Positions 7,582 to 16,638 of a stretch of DNA of 64,000 nucleotides are shown piece by piece. The notes beneath the pieces are model-generated. The model had not been told where the DNA came from. It saw nothing but the letters and a program-made list of their open reading frames with translations, and did not search any database. Position 1 is the first letter of the stretch. Every line of letters starts with the position of its first letter. The stretch comes from Granulicella sp. S190 (GTDB lineage Bacteria; Acidobacteriota; Terriglobia; Terriglobales; Acidobacteriaceae). The stretch is from positions 431,151 through 495,150 of the forward strand of contig NZ_LMUD01000009.1 of NCBI RefSeq assembly GCF_009766095.1, given 5' to 3'. The translations under genes and the position numbers were made by a program.

Positions 7582-8385
7582 TCATCCGGCCAGCACCGCG
7601 CCGCCGTTCACGTTGAAGATCTCGCCGGAGATAAACCCCGCGAAGGGAGTGCACAGAAAAAGTATAGGAGCGGCGATCTCGTCCACATGCGCAGGCCGCC
7701 CCAGTGGAATCAGCGAGAGCAGCCGCTTCGAAACCTCAGGATCGCTGAGCACGCCCACCGTAGCATCGGTCGCCACCCAGCCGGGAGCGACGCAGTTGCA
7801 GTAGATTCCCTGGCCGATCAGCTCAGTGGAGAGACTCTTGGTCAGGCTGATCAGCGCTCCCTTCGTCGCTGCATAATCTGCATGAAACGCCTCACCCCGC
7901 TGGCCGGCGGTAGAGCTCACCAGCACGATATGCCCACGCTCCGCACCGATCTGCACCTGACTCTTCATTCTGCCCACCGCCGCGCGGATCACGCCGAACA
8001 CGCTGTCGAGATTCGTCCCCATCGTCGTGCGCCACTGTTCGCTCGTCATCTCGGCGATCGGCGCGTCATGTGCCGGCCAGATGCCATGGTTCAAAATCGC
8101 GCAGTCGATCCGCCCAAACGCAGCAACAGCAGCGGCAACCAGCGCTTCACCGTCTTCAGGGGTAGAAAGTGGCTGCTGAACTGCCAGACAGAGATCCCCA
8201 CCGCCGCACTCTGCAACGATCGCATCCGCCTGCTCTGAGGCCGACCGGTAGTTGAAGACCACCTTCGCCCCCGCCTGGCGAAACATCCGAACCGTCGCCG
8301 CGCCGATCCCACGCGAACCGCCCGTAATCAACGCTACTTTCCCAGCCAGCGACAACGTAACACCAGAGCTACCGATATTCAGCAT
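7582..8385 (-). CDS. SDR-family NAD(P)-dependent oxidoreductase
   Basis: 267 residues of a classical short-chain dehydrogenase. Nucleotide-binding motif TGGSRGIGAAT; NHG in place of NAG; catalytic Ser and Tyr-x3-Lys in VSSTAGQRGEAFHADYAATK; and the C-terminal NVNGGAVLAG. The pattern resembles FabG-type beta-ketoacyl reductases, but the substrate is not determined. The ATG at 8385 is used; a TTG six codons upstream (8403) is possible. The stop overlaps a potential start of the next gene, suggesting an operon of two. Confidence 0.85.
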   Translation of the reverse strand: MLNIGSSGVTLSLAGKVALITGGSRGIGAATVRMFRQAGAKVVFNYRSASEQADAIVAECGGGDLCLAVQQPLSTPEDGEALVAAAVAAFGRIDCAILNHGIWPAHDAPIAEMTSEQWRTTMGTNLDSVFGVIRAAVGRMKSQVQIGAERGHIVLVSSTAGQRGEAFHADYAATKGALISLTKSLSTELIGQGIYCNCVAPGWVATDATVGVLSDPEVSKRLLSLIPLGRPAHVDEIAAPILFLCTPFAGFISGEIFNVNGGAVLAG

Positions 8386-8476
8386 AGATTTCGACTTATC
8401 CAATCAATCTTCTTGACGCAATTGAAGCACACACAGAGAATTCTCTACCAGATCCCCTCGAAGGAGTTCGCCACCC

Positions 8477-8863
8477 ATGAAAATCGCTGTCCTCATCGCC
8501 CGCATTCTGCTTGGACTCGTCTTCCTCATCTTTGGGCTCAACGACTTCTTCCACTTCTTCCCCATGCATCCATTGCCCGGAGACGCCGGCGTCTTCGCCA
8601 CCATCATGTACACGCACGGCTGGCTCACCTTTCATGGCATCCTCTACACCCTCGCCGGAATCCTTCTGCTCATCGGCCGATACGTCCCCGTCGCCCTGGT
8701 AATCCTCGGCCCCATCCTCGTCAACATCCTGCTCTTCCACCTCACCCTGATGCCTGCTGGCGTAGGCCCCGGCGTCGTCTGCGCTCTCCTCGAGATCTTC
8801 CTGATCTGGGCTTACTGGCCCGCCTTCGAAGGAATCTTCACCCCAGACGGCCGCCGAGTCTAA
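8477..8863 (+). CDS. DoxX-like small membrane protein
   Basis: 128 residues with four predicted membrane helices: IARILLGLVFLIFGLNDF, a segment around FHGILYTLAGILLLIG, VALVILGPILVNILLFHL, and VCALLEIFLIWAYW. FGLNDFFHFFP fits the first helix of the DoxX family, whose members are often found near oxidoreductases and whose biochemical role is poorly defined. AAGGAG lies 10 bases before the ATG. It is divergent from the dehydrogenase gene with about 90 bases between them. Confidence 0.8.
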   Translation: MKIAVLIARILLGLVFLIFGLNDFFHFFPMHPLPGDAGVFATIMYTHGWLTFHGILYTLAGILLLIGRYVPVALVILGPILVNILLFHLTLMPAGVGPGVVCALLEIFLIWAYWPAFEGIFTPDGRRV

Positions 8864-8957
8864 ACAGCCGCCGCAGCCGCAGTTGCTTTCGCAGCCCTCA
8901 AAAACCGTCAAACAATCGCGTCATGAGACGCGCCGATCGCCTTATCCTGTGGGAAAG

Positions 8958-9488
8958 ATGACAATCCCTCTTCAACCAGCAAAGGAAACCGACTTCCCGG
9001 CAATTATCGCCATCATGAACGCTGCTTTTCGGGGTGCAGAGGGCGAACAGGGTTGGAGTGTTGAACTCGGCTTTATAACGGGTGAGCGCATCAACGAATC
9101 CCTGCTCCGTGAAGAGATTTCCAAAGGCGCTCTCTACCTGCTTGCGAAAGACGAAGTGACCTCGGACCTTCAGGGATGCGTAAGTTTGCAGGCAATATCG
9201 CCTGAGAAGTGGTATTTGGGTTCACTCACCGTTGGACCTGCTTTGCAGAACACGGGGTTCGGCCGTGCGCTTCTCAGCGCAGCGGAGGAGTACACCGTGA
9301 AGCACGGAGCTCGAACCATTGAAATGACTGTAGTCAATGTTCGCGATACGCTCATCTCCTGGTATGAGCGGAGAGGCTATCGGCAAACAGGCGAGACTCG
9401 TCCATTCCCGTACGGAGACCATCGCTATGGAACCCCGACACGGAGCGATCTGGAGTTTGTCGTCCTTGAAAGGCATCTGCGCGAGTAG
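8958..9488 (+). CDS. GNAT-family N-acetyltransferase
   Basis: 176 residues with the GNAT fold. The acetyl-CoA-binding motif A is LTVGPALQNTGFGRALL (Q-x2-G-x-G), followed by AAEEYTVKHGARTIEMTVVN and ISWYERRGYRQTGETRPFP, a common C-terminal arrangement of small-molecule acetyltransferases. The acceptor is unknown. The ATG at 8958 opens the family-typical MTIPLQPAKETDFPAI; the frame extends 25 codons upstream but without family resemblance. GGGAAAG is just upstream. Confidence 0.85.
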   Translation: MTIPLQPAKETDFPAIIAIMNAAFRGAEGEQGWSVELGFITGERINESLLREEISKGALYLLAKDEVTSDLQGCVSLQAISPEKWYLGSLTVGPALQNTGFGRALLSAAEEYTVKHGARTIEMTVVNVRDTLISWYERRGYRQTGETRPFPYGDHRYGTPTRSDLEFVVLERHLRE

Positions 9489-9618
9489 GAACCCATCAGA
9501 ACATCAACCTCGCGTTCACCTCTGCCACTCCCACGAAATGCAATCGAAAGAACGAGGGCGGTTGAAATTCCTTGTTCTAGGGTTACCAGTGCGAGTCTTC
9601 GGCGGTTGTGTTTAGGAC

Positions 9619-10767
9619 TCAGCCCTGCTTTACGAGGAATCTCCTGCTCAACCATCGCCGCATCGGCTCGTCGTAGAGTTTCAGGGCGGTATAAGCGATC
9701 GTCAAGGCCGCGACTGCGACAAGAACCGCCGGGAGAATGCCCTGAGCCGCTGTCGGTTTAGCCCTTACGACCCAGGCCGTATAGATGTAAATCAACGGGT
9801 AGTGCGTGATGTAAAGCGGATAGGACAAGTCTCCGAAAAATCGCGCCACCCGGATCGATCCACCGGCAACACGTTTTTCCCCAGCACCAATCGCCACAAT
9901 AAGCGGGAACAGAAGGATGACGCAGAGCGCTTCGTAGAGACCGTTCATCCAGTGATGCTGTGTGCCGCCAAATCGCGGAAGCGACAGCGCAATAACCAGC
10001 AGCAGACTGGCGATGCCGAACGCATTCTTCAACTGGATACGCGCTCCAATCCGACTAAGCAGGATCCCCGCGAAAAAAGGAAACAGCAGCCGTGCGAACC
10101 CGACATGGAGTTCCTTTGCGTTAAGAGCCCAGCCGCCAATCAGGTCTCCACCCTCACCAAAGACCGCCAGGTGAAGGAGAAAAATTGCCATAAGGAAAAC
10201 GAGGACACTCAACAGAGTCTTGGAAAGTTTACGCAGGCCCACTGCATAAAGAATATTGGCGATGTACTCAAAAAAGAGCGACCAGGCCGGTCCGTCGAGC
10301 GGATGCATCTCCTGCCAGCCCCGGATGTCCATCGATATCGGGAGAGGAAGCAGGGTGCAGCCCACCAACATGACAAGCAGCATCTTCCATACGGGGGTGG
10401 CGGCGATCAGGGGAAAGGCTGATCCCTTCTGGAAATAAAAGAGTGCTGCGCCAATAAGACTTCCCATGATGACCATGGGTTGCAGGCGAATAAGTCGTCG
10501 TTTATAAAAGTCCCACTGCGTCATGCGCGTCCAACGGTCGTCGTACGCATAAGCGATCACGAACCCGGAGAGCATGAAGAAAAAATCGACCGCCAAATAG
10601 CCATGATTGATGATCTGCTTAACCGGATTCTCACCAGAAAACGGCTCGCAGAGGTGAAACGCCAGGACCATCAACGAAGCGACGCCACGGAGCCCATCAA
10701 GGATGACATAGTGATTCTTTGCGGGCGAGATTGCGGTGGTAGAGGTTGCAGCGGAAGCAGTATCCAT
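9619..10767 (-). CDS. Acyltransferase-3 family membrane protein (OafA/YrhL-like)
   Basis: 382 residues with about ten hydrophobic segments. The N-terminus carries the family signature LDGLRGVASLMVLAFHL, containing the conserved Arg and His, then HGYLAVDFFFMLSGFVIAY. Such proteins move acyl groups onto surface sugars, lipids or antibiotics across the inner membrane; the acceptor here is unknown. No glycan gene cluster is adjacent. It is convergent with the acetyltransferase gene (130 bases between, no clear terminator). Confidence 0.9.
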   Translation of the reverse strand: MDTASAATSTTAISPAKNHYVILDGLRGVASLMVLAFHLCEPFSGENPVKQIINHGYLAVDFFFMLSGFVIAYAYDDRWTRMTQWDFYKRRLIRLQPMVIMGSLIGAALFYFQKGSAFPLIAATPVWKMLLVMLVGCTLLPLPISMDIRGWQEMHPLDGPAWSLFFEYIANILYAVGLRKLSKTLLSVLVFLMAIFLLHLAVFGEGGDLIGGWALNAKELHVGFARLLFPFFAGILLSRIGARIQLKNAFGIASLLLVIALSLPRFGGTQHHWMNGLYEALCVILLFPLIVAIGAGEKRVAGGSIRVARFFGDLSYPLYITHYPLIYIYTAWVVRAKPTAAQGILPAVLVAVAALTIAYTALKLYDEPMRRWLSRRFLVKQG

Positions 10768-10943
10768 AGAGCAGGTCGCGGTTCCTTTTAGTACTTCACG
10801 GTTCGTGCGTTCCAGTAGAACATGCTATCTCGTTGGAGTCTGCGGTATTGTTGCATTCTTCCTTCAAGCGTCTTCATCAGACGACAGTCAGCTCGTCAAT
10901 ACAGCCTCACACCCGTCCGCCGTAGAAGTGGGAATCGAACCAT

Positions 10944-11399
10944 TCATCCCTCTTTCGCAGTCTTCGCAGCCAGCAACTTCCGCCGCTCCACAATCATCTT
11001 CTTCTGCTGCGCCGCAGGCATATCGAGCACCGCCCGAACCTTCGGCGGCAGCTTCGCCAGCGTAAGCGCATGCGCCCCACTCAACTCCCGCTCCCACTCC
11101 GCCTTGCGAAAGACATCCCACCCAGCCACCGCGACCCAGAAGATACGAGCCACATACGGCGCAGGAAAGATCCCTTCGGCCTCAAGCAGCTCCGAGTAGC
11201 GCTCCGCCCCAACAAGGTACGAGATCACACGAGCCTTCTCACTCCGCTCCAAGCTCTCGTTCTCATCCAGCGGCAGCATCACGAACATCTTGCCGCCAAT
11301 CGCCTTATCGCCCACCCAGAAGACGAGCCCACCCCACTGCGCCGTCTCAACGACATGCGGCAACGTCAGCAGGTACGCGCGAATGCGTTCGATATCCAT
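10944..11399 (-). CDS. MmcQ/YjbR-family protein
   Basis: 151 residues. It begins MDIERIRAYLLTLPHVVETA and contains WGGLVFWVGDKAIGGKMFVM, a pattern of the MmcQ/YjbR (CyaY-like fold) family, often annotated as DNA-binding without a proven function. The C-terminus is basic (QQKKMIVERRKLLAAK). It heads a run of three small minus-strand genes separated by short gaps. About 176 bases after its stop hold nothing recognisable. Confidence 0.8.
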   Translation of the reverse strand: MDIERIRAYLLTLPHVVETAQWGGLVFWVGDKAIGGKMFVMLPLDENESLERSEKARVISYLVGAERYSELLEAEGIFPAPYVARIFWVAVAGWDVFRKAEWERELSGAHALTLAKLPPKVRAVLDMPAAQQKKMIVERRKLLAAKTAKEG

Positions 11400-11435
11400 G
11401 CCGGAAGTATAGCGGCAACTAAGGCCACGAAGCCC

Positions 11436-11696
11436 TTACTTACTGGCCTTGGGATTAGGCCTCCCCATCTTCTCCAGCTTCGACGCGGCAGCAGCCTTTT
11501 GCGTAGCCTTCTTGGTCGCTTTGCTATGTCTCCCAGGCTCGGGCTTGCAGCTTCCCTTCGTTCGAGGCGTCTTGCCGGGAACCGGCTCAAAGCCCGGCCA
11601 GCACGGATTTCCCTTCTTCGATGCGGAGGATTTGCTGGCCTTGGGGGTAGCCTTTTTTGCGGTTGATCTCTTAGAGGTTGTTTTAGCAGTGGTCAT
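11436..11696 (-). CDS. Small Lys/Ala-rich basic protein with a CWPGFEPVPG motif
   Basis: 86 residues. Both ends are Lys/Ala/Ser/Thr-rich (STAKKATPKASKSSASKK and KATKKATQKAAAASK). The centre carries a compact motif, NPCWPGFEPVPG followed by KGSCKPEPG, with two Cys residues. Short proteins with this central motif occur widely in bacteria without assigned function. The basic composition suggests nucleic-acid binding (inference). Confidence 0.7.
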   Translation of the reverse strand: MTTAKTTSKRSTAKKATPKASKSSASKKGNPCWPGFEPVPGKTPRTKGSCKPEPGRHSKATKKATQKAAAASKLEKMGRPNPKASK

Positions 11697-11769
11697 CCCG
11701 GTTTAGAAGCAGATCCCTTGCAGCACGCCGGATGCAACGACCGGCTTCTTTCTCGGCAAAGCCCGAATT

Positions 11770-12180
11770 TCAACGCAATCGCAAACGGATGGCACCCTTT
11801 GCAGTGGAGGCATCAACCACGTGTCCATGCTGCGTGATAACGATCTTTCCCGCGGCCACCAGGCGCCGGGCGGCCGCACGTGCAGGCTCCATCAGCCCCT
11901 CCCAGTCGCGCCGAGTTTCATCTCCTCCCACTGCCTTCGCCGCCTCGGACGGACATATCGTCTTGTCGCGGCCTCGTTCAGCAAGAAGCTCAAGGATCGC
12001 AGCCTCGAGCGCCGCATCAGAGGCTCCGGGCTTGTGGCCACGGCACGCATCGCTGCAATACTTGATCACATCCCAGTCCTGCTCCCACTTCTTGCGCCAC
12101 TCAAACGTCCGCCCACAGGTCTTGCAGATCTTGTCCCTGTGCGGAGTCGTTCGTTCCGGTTTGCGCTTACGGTCAGGCAT
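11770..12180 (-). CDS. DUF2256-DUF3253 two-domain protein
   Basis: 136 residues. The N-terminal zinc-ribbon-like domain (residues about 12-47) has [18 protein letters not shown] and [10 protein letters not shown], the DUF2256 pattern with four Cys. The C-terminal part (about 55-136) has [20 protein letters not shown], then [20 protein letters not shown] and KGAIRLR, the DUF3253 winged-helix-like pattern. These domains also exist as separate proteins. A role in nucleic-acid binding is likely but unproven. It begins ATG-CCT-GAC at 12180, next to a repeat-rich stretch. Confidence 0.82.
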   Translation of the reverse strand: MPDRKRKPERTTPHRDKICKTCGRTFEWRKKWEQDWDVIKYCSDACRGHKPGASDAALEAAILELLAERGRDKTICPSEAAKAVGGDETRRDWEGLMEPARAAARRLVAAGKIVITQHGHVVDASTAKGAIRLRLR

Positions 12181-12232
12181 AAGAGAGAAAGATGCAGAAA
12201 TCCCGAAGGCGATCTTCGGTTGCCGTTGCTTT

Positions 12233-12340
12233 TCTTGTTGTCATCCCGCAGGGATCTGCTGTTGTCGTGGCAGTGGCACTAGCACTTGTTGTTGCCGTTG
12301 CCGGTCTTTTTGTTGTCATCCCGTAGGGATCTGCGGTTGC
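12233..12340. repeat. Two copies of the TGTCATCCCGTAGGGATCTG repeat
   Basis: Copies at about 12233-12265 (with CGCAGGG) and 12308-12340. The core ATCCCGTAGGGAT is a small palindrome. The second copy is identical over 33 bases to 60711-60743, 48 kb away. GTTGCCGTTGC hexamer runs lie beside both copies. Confidence 0.85.
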
Positions 12341-12416
12341 CGCTTGCACAGCCCCGGCAATCTCATGAAAATTTTACAAAAAAGATGGCGCATTTCTTGG
12401 GTGCCTAAAAATGACG

Positions 12417-12451
12417 GCTCCAGCTCCACCTCAGCCACGCAAACCACCGCG
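12417..12451. repeat. A/C-rich dispersed repeat, copy A
   Basis: This 35-base segment (GCTCCAGCTCCACCTCAGCC and onward) matches 61576-61610 at about 30 of 35 positions. Both copies are followed by A/C-rich DNA containing TGCAAAA and CCCCTG. Confidence 0.7.
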
Positions 12452-12579
12452 TCGCCACCACAAACTACCACCACAAAACACACGCAAATCTGCAAAACCC
12501 CCTGTAAAAGACCACATAGGTACCCGCCAATTTTTTTCACGGAGAACCCCGCGAATTTAGGAGAGACTGATAGCAACCC

Positions 12580-13761
12580 ATGACGAAACAGAAGAAGCAA
12601 ACCAACAAGCCCACCCCCAAAAAGCTCCGCGTCGGCATTCTCTTCGGCGGCCGCTCCGGAGAGCACGAGGTCTCCCTTCTCTCCGCCGCCTCCATCCTCA
12701 AATCCATCGACCAGACCAGGTACGACGTCATCCCCATCGGCATCACCAAGCAGGGCCAGTGGCTCACCTCGGGCGATGCCCAAAGCCTGCTCGCAGACGA
12801 TACAAAACCCGCTCCAGCCGCGAAGAAACGCGCCGCCATCAAATCTATCGAACTCCGAGCCGGCGCCGATCTCGCGCAGCAAAACGGCTCTCTCGCCCAG
12901 TCACTGGACGTCATCTTCCCCGTCCTCCACGGCACCTTCGGCGAAGACGGCACCATCCAGGGCCTCTTCGAACTCGCCGACATCGCCTACGTCGGCTCCG
13001 GCGTCCTCGGCTCTGCCACCGGCATGGATAAGTCCGCGATGAAGCAGCTCTTCGCCGCTGCCGGCCTGCCTCAAACGCCGCATGTCAACCTGCTGCGTAG
13101 CGAATGGAAGGCCGACGCCAAACGCTGCATCAAGCGCATCGAGAAGAAGCTCGCCTATCCCGTCTTCGTAAAACCCGCGAATCTAGGCTCTTCCGTTGGC
13201 ATCAGCAAGGTGCACGACCGCGACGAGCTTGCCCCTGCGATGGACCTCGCCGCCAGCTTCGACCGCAAGCTCATCATCGAACAGGGAGTAGGCGGCCCCG
13301 GCGCGAAGCCCCGTGAGCTCGAAGTCGCCGTTCTCGGCAACGACTCTCCCGAAGCCTCTGTCGTCGGCGAGATCGTCCCCGGTGCCGAGTTCTACGACTA
13401 CAACGCCAAGTACCACTCCGACGCATCCATCCCCATCATTCCTGCCAAGCTTTCGAAGTCCGAAGCCAAACAGATTCGCGAGATGGCCATCGCAGCCTTC
13501 CGCGCCTGCGACTGCGCCGGTCTCGCCCGCGTCGACTTCCTCATGGAGCCCGCCGTCAAAAACAAGAAGGGGAAGGAAGGAAAGCCGGCTCGCATCTACC
13601 TCAACGAAATCAATACGATGCCCGGCTTCACCAGCATCAGCATGTACCCCAAGCTCTGGGAGGCAACCGGCTTGCCCTACAAACAACTGATCGACCGCCT
13701 CATCGCCCTGGCCACGGAACGTCATCAGGAAAAACAACAGACGACCTTCAGCCGCGTCTAA
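12580..13761 (+). CDS. ddl: D-alanine--D-alanine ligase
   Basis: 393 residues of the ATP-grasp fold. It joins two D-Ala residues for peptidoglycan precursors in the cytoplasm. Motifs in order: [17 protein letters not shown] (N-terminal substrate site), [30 protein letters not shown] (ATP grasp), EFYDYNAKY (omega loop) and [10 protein letters not shown] (metal-binding Glu and Asn). It has a Lys-rich N-terminal extension ([15 protein letters not shown]) and a short charged insert [18 protein letters not shown] is about 15 bases upstream of the ATG. It is followed by a TonB-like gene after 56 bases. Confidence 0.96.
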   Translation: MTKQKKQTNKPTPKKLRVGILFGGRSGEHEVSLLSAASILKSIDQTRYDVIPIGITKQGQWLTSGDAQSLLADDTKPAPAAKKRAAIKSIELRAGADLAQQNGSLAQSLDVIFPVLHGTFGEDGTIQGLFELADIAYVGSGVLGSATGMDKSAMKQLFAAAGLPQTPHVNLLRSEWKADAKRCIKRIEKKLAYPVFVKPANLGSSVGISKVHDRDELAPAMDLAASFDRKLIIEQGVGGPGAKPRELEVAVLGNDSPEASVVGEIVPGAEFYDYNAKYHSDASIPIIPAKLSKSEAKQIREMAIAAFRACDCAGLARVDFLMEPAVKNKKGKEGKPARIYLNEINTMPGFTSISMYPKLWEATGLPYKQLIDRLIALATERHQEKQQTTFSRV

Positions 13762-13817
13762 CCAGGATCAACGAAGCGCGTAAGGTCGCGTCTCAATGAG
13801 AGATAGGAGGGAGAAAC

Positions 13818-14453
13818 ATGGAGACCATCGGTAAACCTATAGCCCCGCAGCGCAGCACACCGCGCTACGCGATAGCCTCCGTCTCTTTGCATCTCCTTGT
13901 GATCGCTCTTCTCGTCCATCAACCCGCTAGTTGGATTGCATCCATTCGTCTCCCCGGGAGTCCGCATGGGACGAACCTTCTGCTGACATATTCACCAGGC
14001 AAGGCGCCGCTCCAGACCTCTGCTCCAAACCCCAAAACTCAGCCACAGAAGGCGAACTCCGCTACCCCTCTGCCGACTCCCCCTACGCAGAAGCTAAAAG
14101 AGACTACGACTTCACCCAATACCAACTCTCCCGCTTCCGCAACGCCAGACTCTTCCGCAGGCGCGGACTCCCTCGGCTCCGGCAATATCAACATCGCTCT
14201 GGTCAGCTATTTTCCGACGCCGAAGCCCGATCTTTCCACGCTTCCGCGCGGCACGAAAGGCGATGTGATCTTGGACATCGTCATCGATACTTCAGGAAAG
14301 ATCTCCGACATCAAAATGGCGAGCGGCCTTGGCCATGGCGTGGACGAAGACGTAATCGCAACAGTCCAGCAGTGGACCTTTCATCCCGCAACGAAAGACG
14401 GCCAGCCCGTAGCCAGTGAGCAGGAGCTGCACTTCCACTACGAGAAAGGCTGA
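13818..14453 (+). CDS. TonB-like energy transducer
   Basis: 211 residues. One N-terminal membrane helix (residues about 17-40: YAIASVSLHLLVIALLV), then a Pro/Thr/Ser-rich periplasmic linker (residues about 65-115), then a TonB C-terminal domain with GTKGDVILDIVIDTSGKISD and VIATVQQWTFHPATKDGQPV. Such proteins pass proton-motive-force energy to outer-membrane receptors, but many Acidobacteriota paralogs have unknown partners. AGGAGGGAG precedes the ATG closely. No receptor or ExbBD gene is adjacent. Confidence 0.85.
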   Translation: METIGKPIAPQRSTPRYAIASVSLHLLVIALLVHQPASWIASIRLPGSPHGTNLLLTYSPGKAPLQTSAPNPKTQPQKANSATPLPTPPTQKLKETTTSPNTNSPASATPDSSAGADSLGSGNINIALVSYFPTPKPDLSTLPRGTKGDVILDIVIDTSGKISDIKMASGLGHGVDEDVIATVQQWTFHPATKDGQPVASEQELHFHYEKG

Positions 14454-14474
14454 TTCAAATCCTTCTCAAGCCAG

Positions 14475-15713
14475 CTAGACGACCCGGCTATGCCTGTAGC
14501 CGGCCGCGGTCATCGCCGCCAGTAACTCTTCTACCTGCTCCCGTCCGCGCGTCTCCAGTGTAATGTCGATCGTAGTATCGCCAAGATTTACACCATAGTA
14601 AGCCCGGTTGTAGAGTGTATCGACAATATTGGCGCGGTATTTAGCTATCAAGAATGTCAACTCTGCCAATGCTCCTGGCTTATCCAGAAGGTGGATTCGC
14701 AGTCGAATCATTCTTCCGTCTTGCACGAGTCCGCGCTCGATGATTCTGCTCAAAAGCGTCACATCGATATTTCCGCCGCACACCATGACGGCGGTGTGAG
14801 CACCCTGCAGCGAGGTTTTCTTCTGCAACAATGCCGCAAGCGCTGCAGCTCCCGCGCCCTCGGCAAGCGTCTTCTCCCGCTCCAGCAGGACGAGAATCGC
14901 TGAAGCGATCTCATCTTCATCGACGGTGACGATCTCGTCGACATAGCGTTCCACCACAGGGAACGTCGCATCGCCCGCGCGCCGCACGGCGATACCATCC
15001 GCAATCGTCGTCGAGGGCTCCAAGGTGACAGGATGACCAGCCGCACGCGCCGCGATCATCGAAGACAGCCTTGCGGTCTGAACTCCAATCACTCTTATCT
15101 CTGGACGCGACTCCTTGATCGCACAGGCAATTCCGCCGATCAATCCGCCGCCGCCGATGGGCACCACCACTGCTTCCAGGAGAGGTACCTGTTCCAGCAG
15201 TTCGAGGCCGATTGTGCCTTGTCCGGCCATCACCATCGCGTCATCGAACGGATGGATAAACGTCATCCCCTCCTCAGCGCAGAGCCGGGTCGCTTCATCG
15301 CACGCCTCGTCGTAGTTGGCTCCATGGAGCACCACCTCGGCACCGAACCCGCGTGTCGCTGTCACCTTCACCAGGGGCGTCGCCAATGGCATCACAATCA
15401 GCGACCTGATCCCTCGCTTCGTCGCATGGTAAGCCACGCCTTGCGCATGGTTTCCGGCGCTGGCCGCAACCACGCCGCGTGCCGTCTGCTCCGGCGTCAA
15501 CAATGCGATTCGATTCAGTGCTCCACGCTCCTTGAATGAGCCCGTCATCTGCAGGTTTTCTAGCTTAAGGTAAACCTGCTGACCCGTCAGCGCGGACAGC
15601 ATCTGCGAGTGTGGACATGGGGAGTAGTAGATCGCCTCCCGTACCCGCTCCCGCGCCGCCGCCACATCTGCGAGGCTAATACTTAGTTGGTCTATCGATT
15701 GCTTCCCAGGCAT
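14475..15713 (-). CDS. ilvA: Threonine ammonia-lyase with ACT domain
   Basis: 412 residues. A PLP-dependent enzyme that deaminates threonine to 2-oxobutyrate, for isoleucine synthesis or threonine catabolism. The PLP Lys is in TGSFKERGAL, the Asn loop is SAGNHAQGVAYH, and the phosphate site is PIGGGGLIGG. The C-terminal region from about residue 335 (RLRIHLLDKPGALAELTFLI) is a single ACT domain, so allosteric control by an amino acid is likely. It is the last gene of the minus-strand aromatic run, 51 bases after tyrA, and converges on the TonB-like gene. Confidence 0.92.
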   Translation of the reverse strand: MPGKQSIDQLSISLADVAAARERVREAIYYSPCPHSQMLSALTGQQVYLKLENLQMTGSFKERGALNRIALLTPEQTARGVVAASAGNHAQGVAYHATKRGIRSLIVMPLATPLVKVTATRGFGAEVVLHGANYDEACDEATRLCAEEGMTFIHPFDDAMVMAGQGTIGLELLEQVPLLEAVVVPIGGGGLIGGIACAIKESRPEIRVIGVQTARLSSMIAARAAGHPVTLEPSTTIADGIAVRRAGDATFPVVERYVDEIVTVDEDEIASAILVLLEREKTLAEGAGAAALAALLQKKTSLQGAHTAVMVCGGNIDVTLLSRIIERGLVQDGRMIRLRIHLLDKPGALAELTFLIAKYRANIVDTLYNRAYYGVNLGDTTIDITLETRGREQVEELLAAMTAAGYRHSRVV

Positions 15714-15764
15714 CCTGATCTCTCTTTGAACTTGCAGCTTATATTTTTTCGTTCGACGCGAGAA

Positions 15765-16619
15765 TCATCGTCGCTGGCGAAATCGGTTTGCCAACGCAAA
15801 CTCATTCCGCAGCTCCGGCGTCCGTAGATTCTCGCGCACGTGTTGCAGCCTCTGTTCAAGTGCCAGTAGAGTCTCCGCCACGGGTCCCGTATTCGTCATC
15901 GCAACATCTCGCCACATACTGTAAGGGCTCGCTCCAAGCCGAGTGGTCTCCCGTAGTGCCCGGCCGCCAATCGCCGCAATCTCCGGTGCATCGCCAAATC
16001 TCTCCTCAAGCAGAGCCGCCAGCGCGGTCGACAGCATCTGCGGAAGGTGGCTCACCCACGCGCACATCTCATCGTGCCGTGTCGCGTCCAGATCCAGCAT
16101 GCGTGATCCGAAGCAGCCGACCCAGCCGCGCCATTCTTTCTCAATCGCAGCCATCTCGGGAGAGACCGGGGTGAATAGCCACATTGCCCCGTCGAAGAGA
16201 CCAGCCTCGGCCAGCAGGGCGCCACCCGACTCCTTGCCGGCCATCGGATGTCCTGGCAAAAAAACGGCGGTGGCATCTCCAGCGAACAATTGTTGTGCCA
16301 GCTCAACAATCTCAAGCTTTGTGCTCCCTACGTCGGTTACAAGTTGACCTGCGTGAAGCACGGGAGCCAGCAGCTGCATCCAGTCTTTGATCGCAAGCAC
16401 CGGCACGGCGAGGACAATGACATCGGCCAGTCTAGCCAGCTCCAGCGCACTCTCACGACTTGCCGCTCGTCCATCAATGGCGCCCATTTGCACGGCGGAG
16501 GCCATCTCAAGTTGGCTGGTATCCCATCCGTCGATACGCCCTCCGAACCCAGCAGAACGCAGCGCCAGCCCGGTCGACGCGCCGATCAACCCTGTTCCGA
16601 TGATGAAAACCCTCTCCAT
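15765..16619 (-). CDS. tyrA: Prephenate dehydrogenase
   Basis: 284 residues. It oxidises prephenate to 4-hydroxyphenylpyruvate in tyrosine synthesis. Motifs: IIGTGLIGASTGLALR (NAD(P) binding), VTDVGSTKLEIVE, FLPGHPMAGKESGGA, and WVSHLPQMLSTALA, whose His-Leu-Pro is a hallmark of the family. There is no chorismate mutase or ACT domain fused; chorismate mutase is encoded separately two genes upstream. The start is 19 bases after the aroF stop. Confidence 0.95.
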   Translation of the reverse strand: MERVFIIGTGLIGASTGLALRSAGFGGRIDGWDTSQLEMASAVQMGAIDGRAASRESALELARLADVIVLAVPVLAIKDWMQLLAPVLHAGQLVTDVGSTKLEIVELAQQLFAGDATAVFLPGHPMAGKESGGALLAEAGLFDGAMWLFTPVSPEMAAIEKEWRGWVGCFGSRMLDLDATRHDEMCAWVSHLPQMLSTALAALLEERFGDAPEIAAIGGRALRETTRLGASPYSMWRDVAMTNTGPVAETLLALEQRLQHVRENLRTPELRNEFALANRFRQRR

Positions 16620-16638
16620 TTATGCTGAAATCCTCGTT

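Larger units (their letters stand above)
12181..12579. other. Intergenic stretch with two repeat families upstream of ddl
   Basis: No gene is supported here. It holds two copies of a hairpin-containing repeat (12233-12340) flanked by GTTGCC-type hexamers, then an A/C-rich segment (12417-12520) related to one at 61576-61671. The ddl promoter must lie here or in the A/T-rich run near 12360-12390, but no confident -35/-10 pair was found. Confidence 0.7.

Noticed and set aside
10926-10945. A tRNA T-loop-like sequence (GGTTCGATTCCCAC on the minus strand)
   Set aside because: The flanking bases do not form a T-stem, and no anticodon arm or acceptor stem is found around it.
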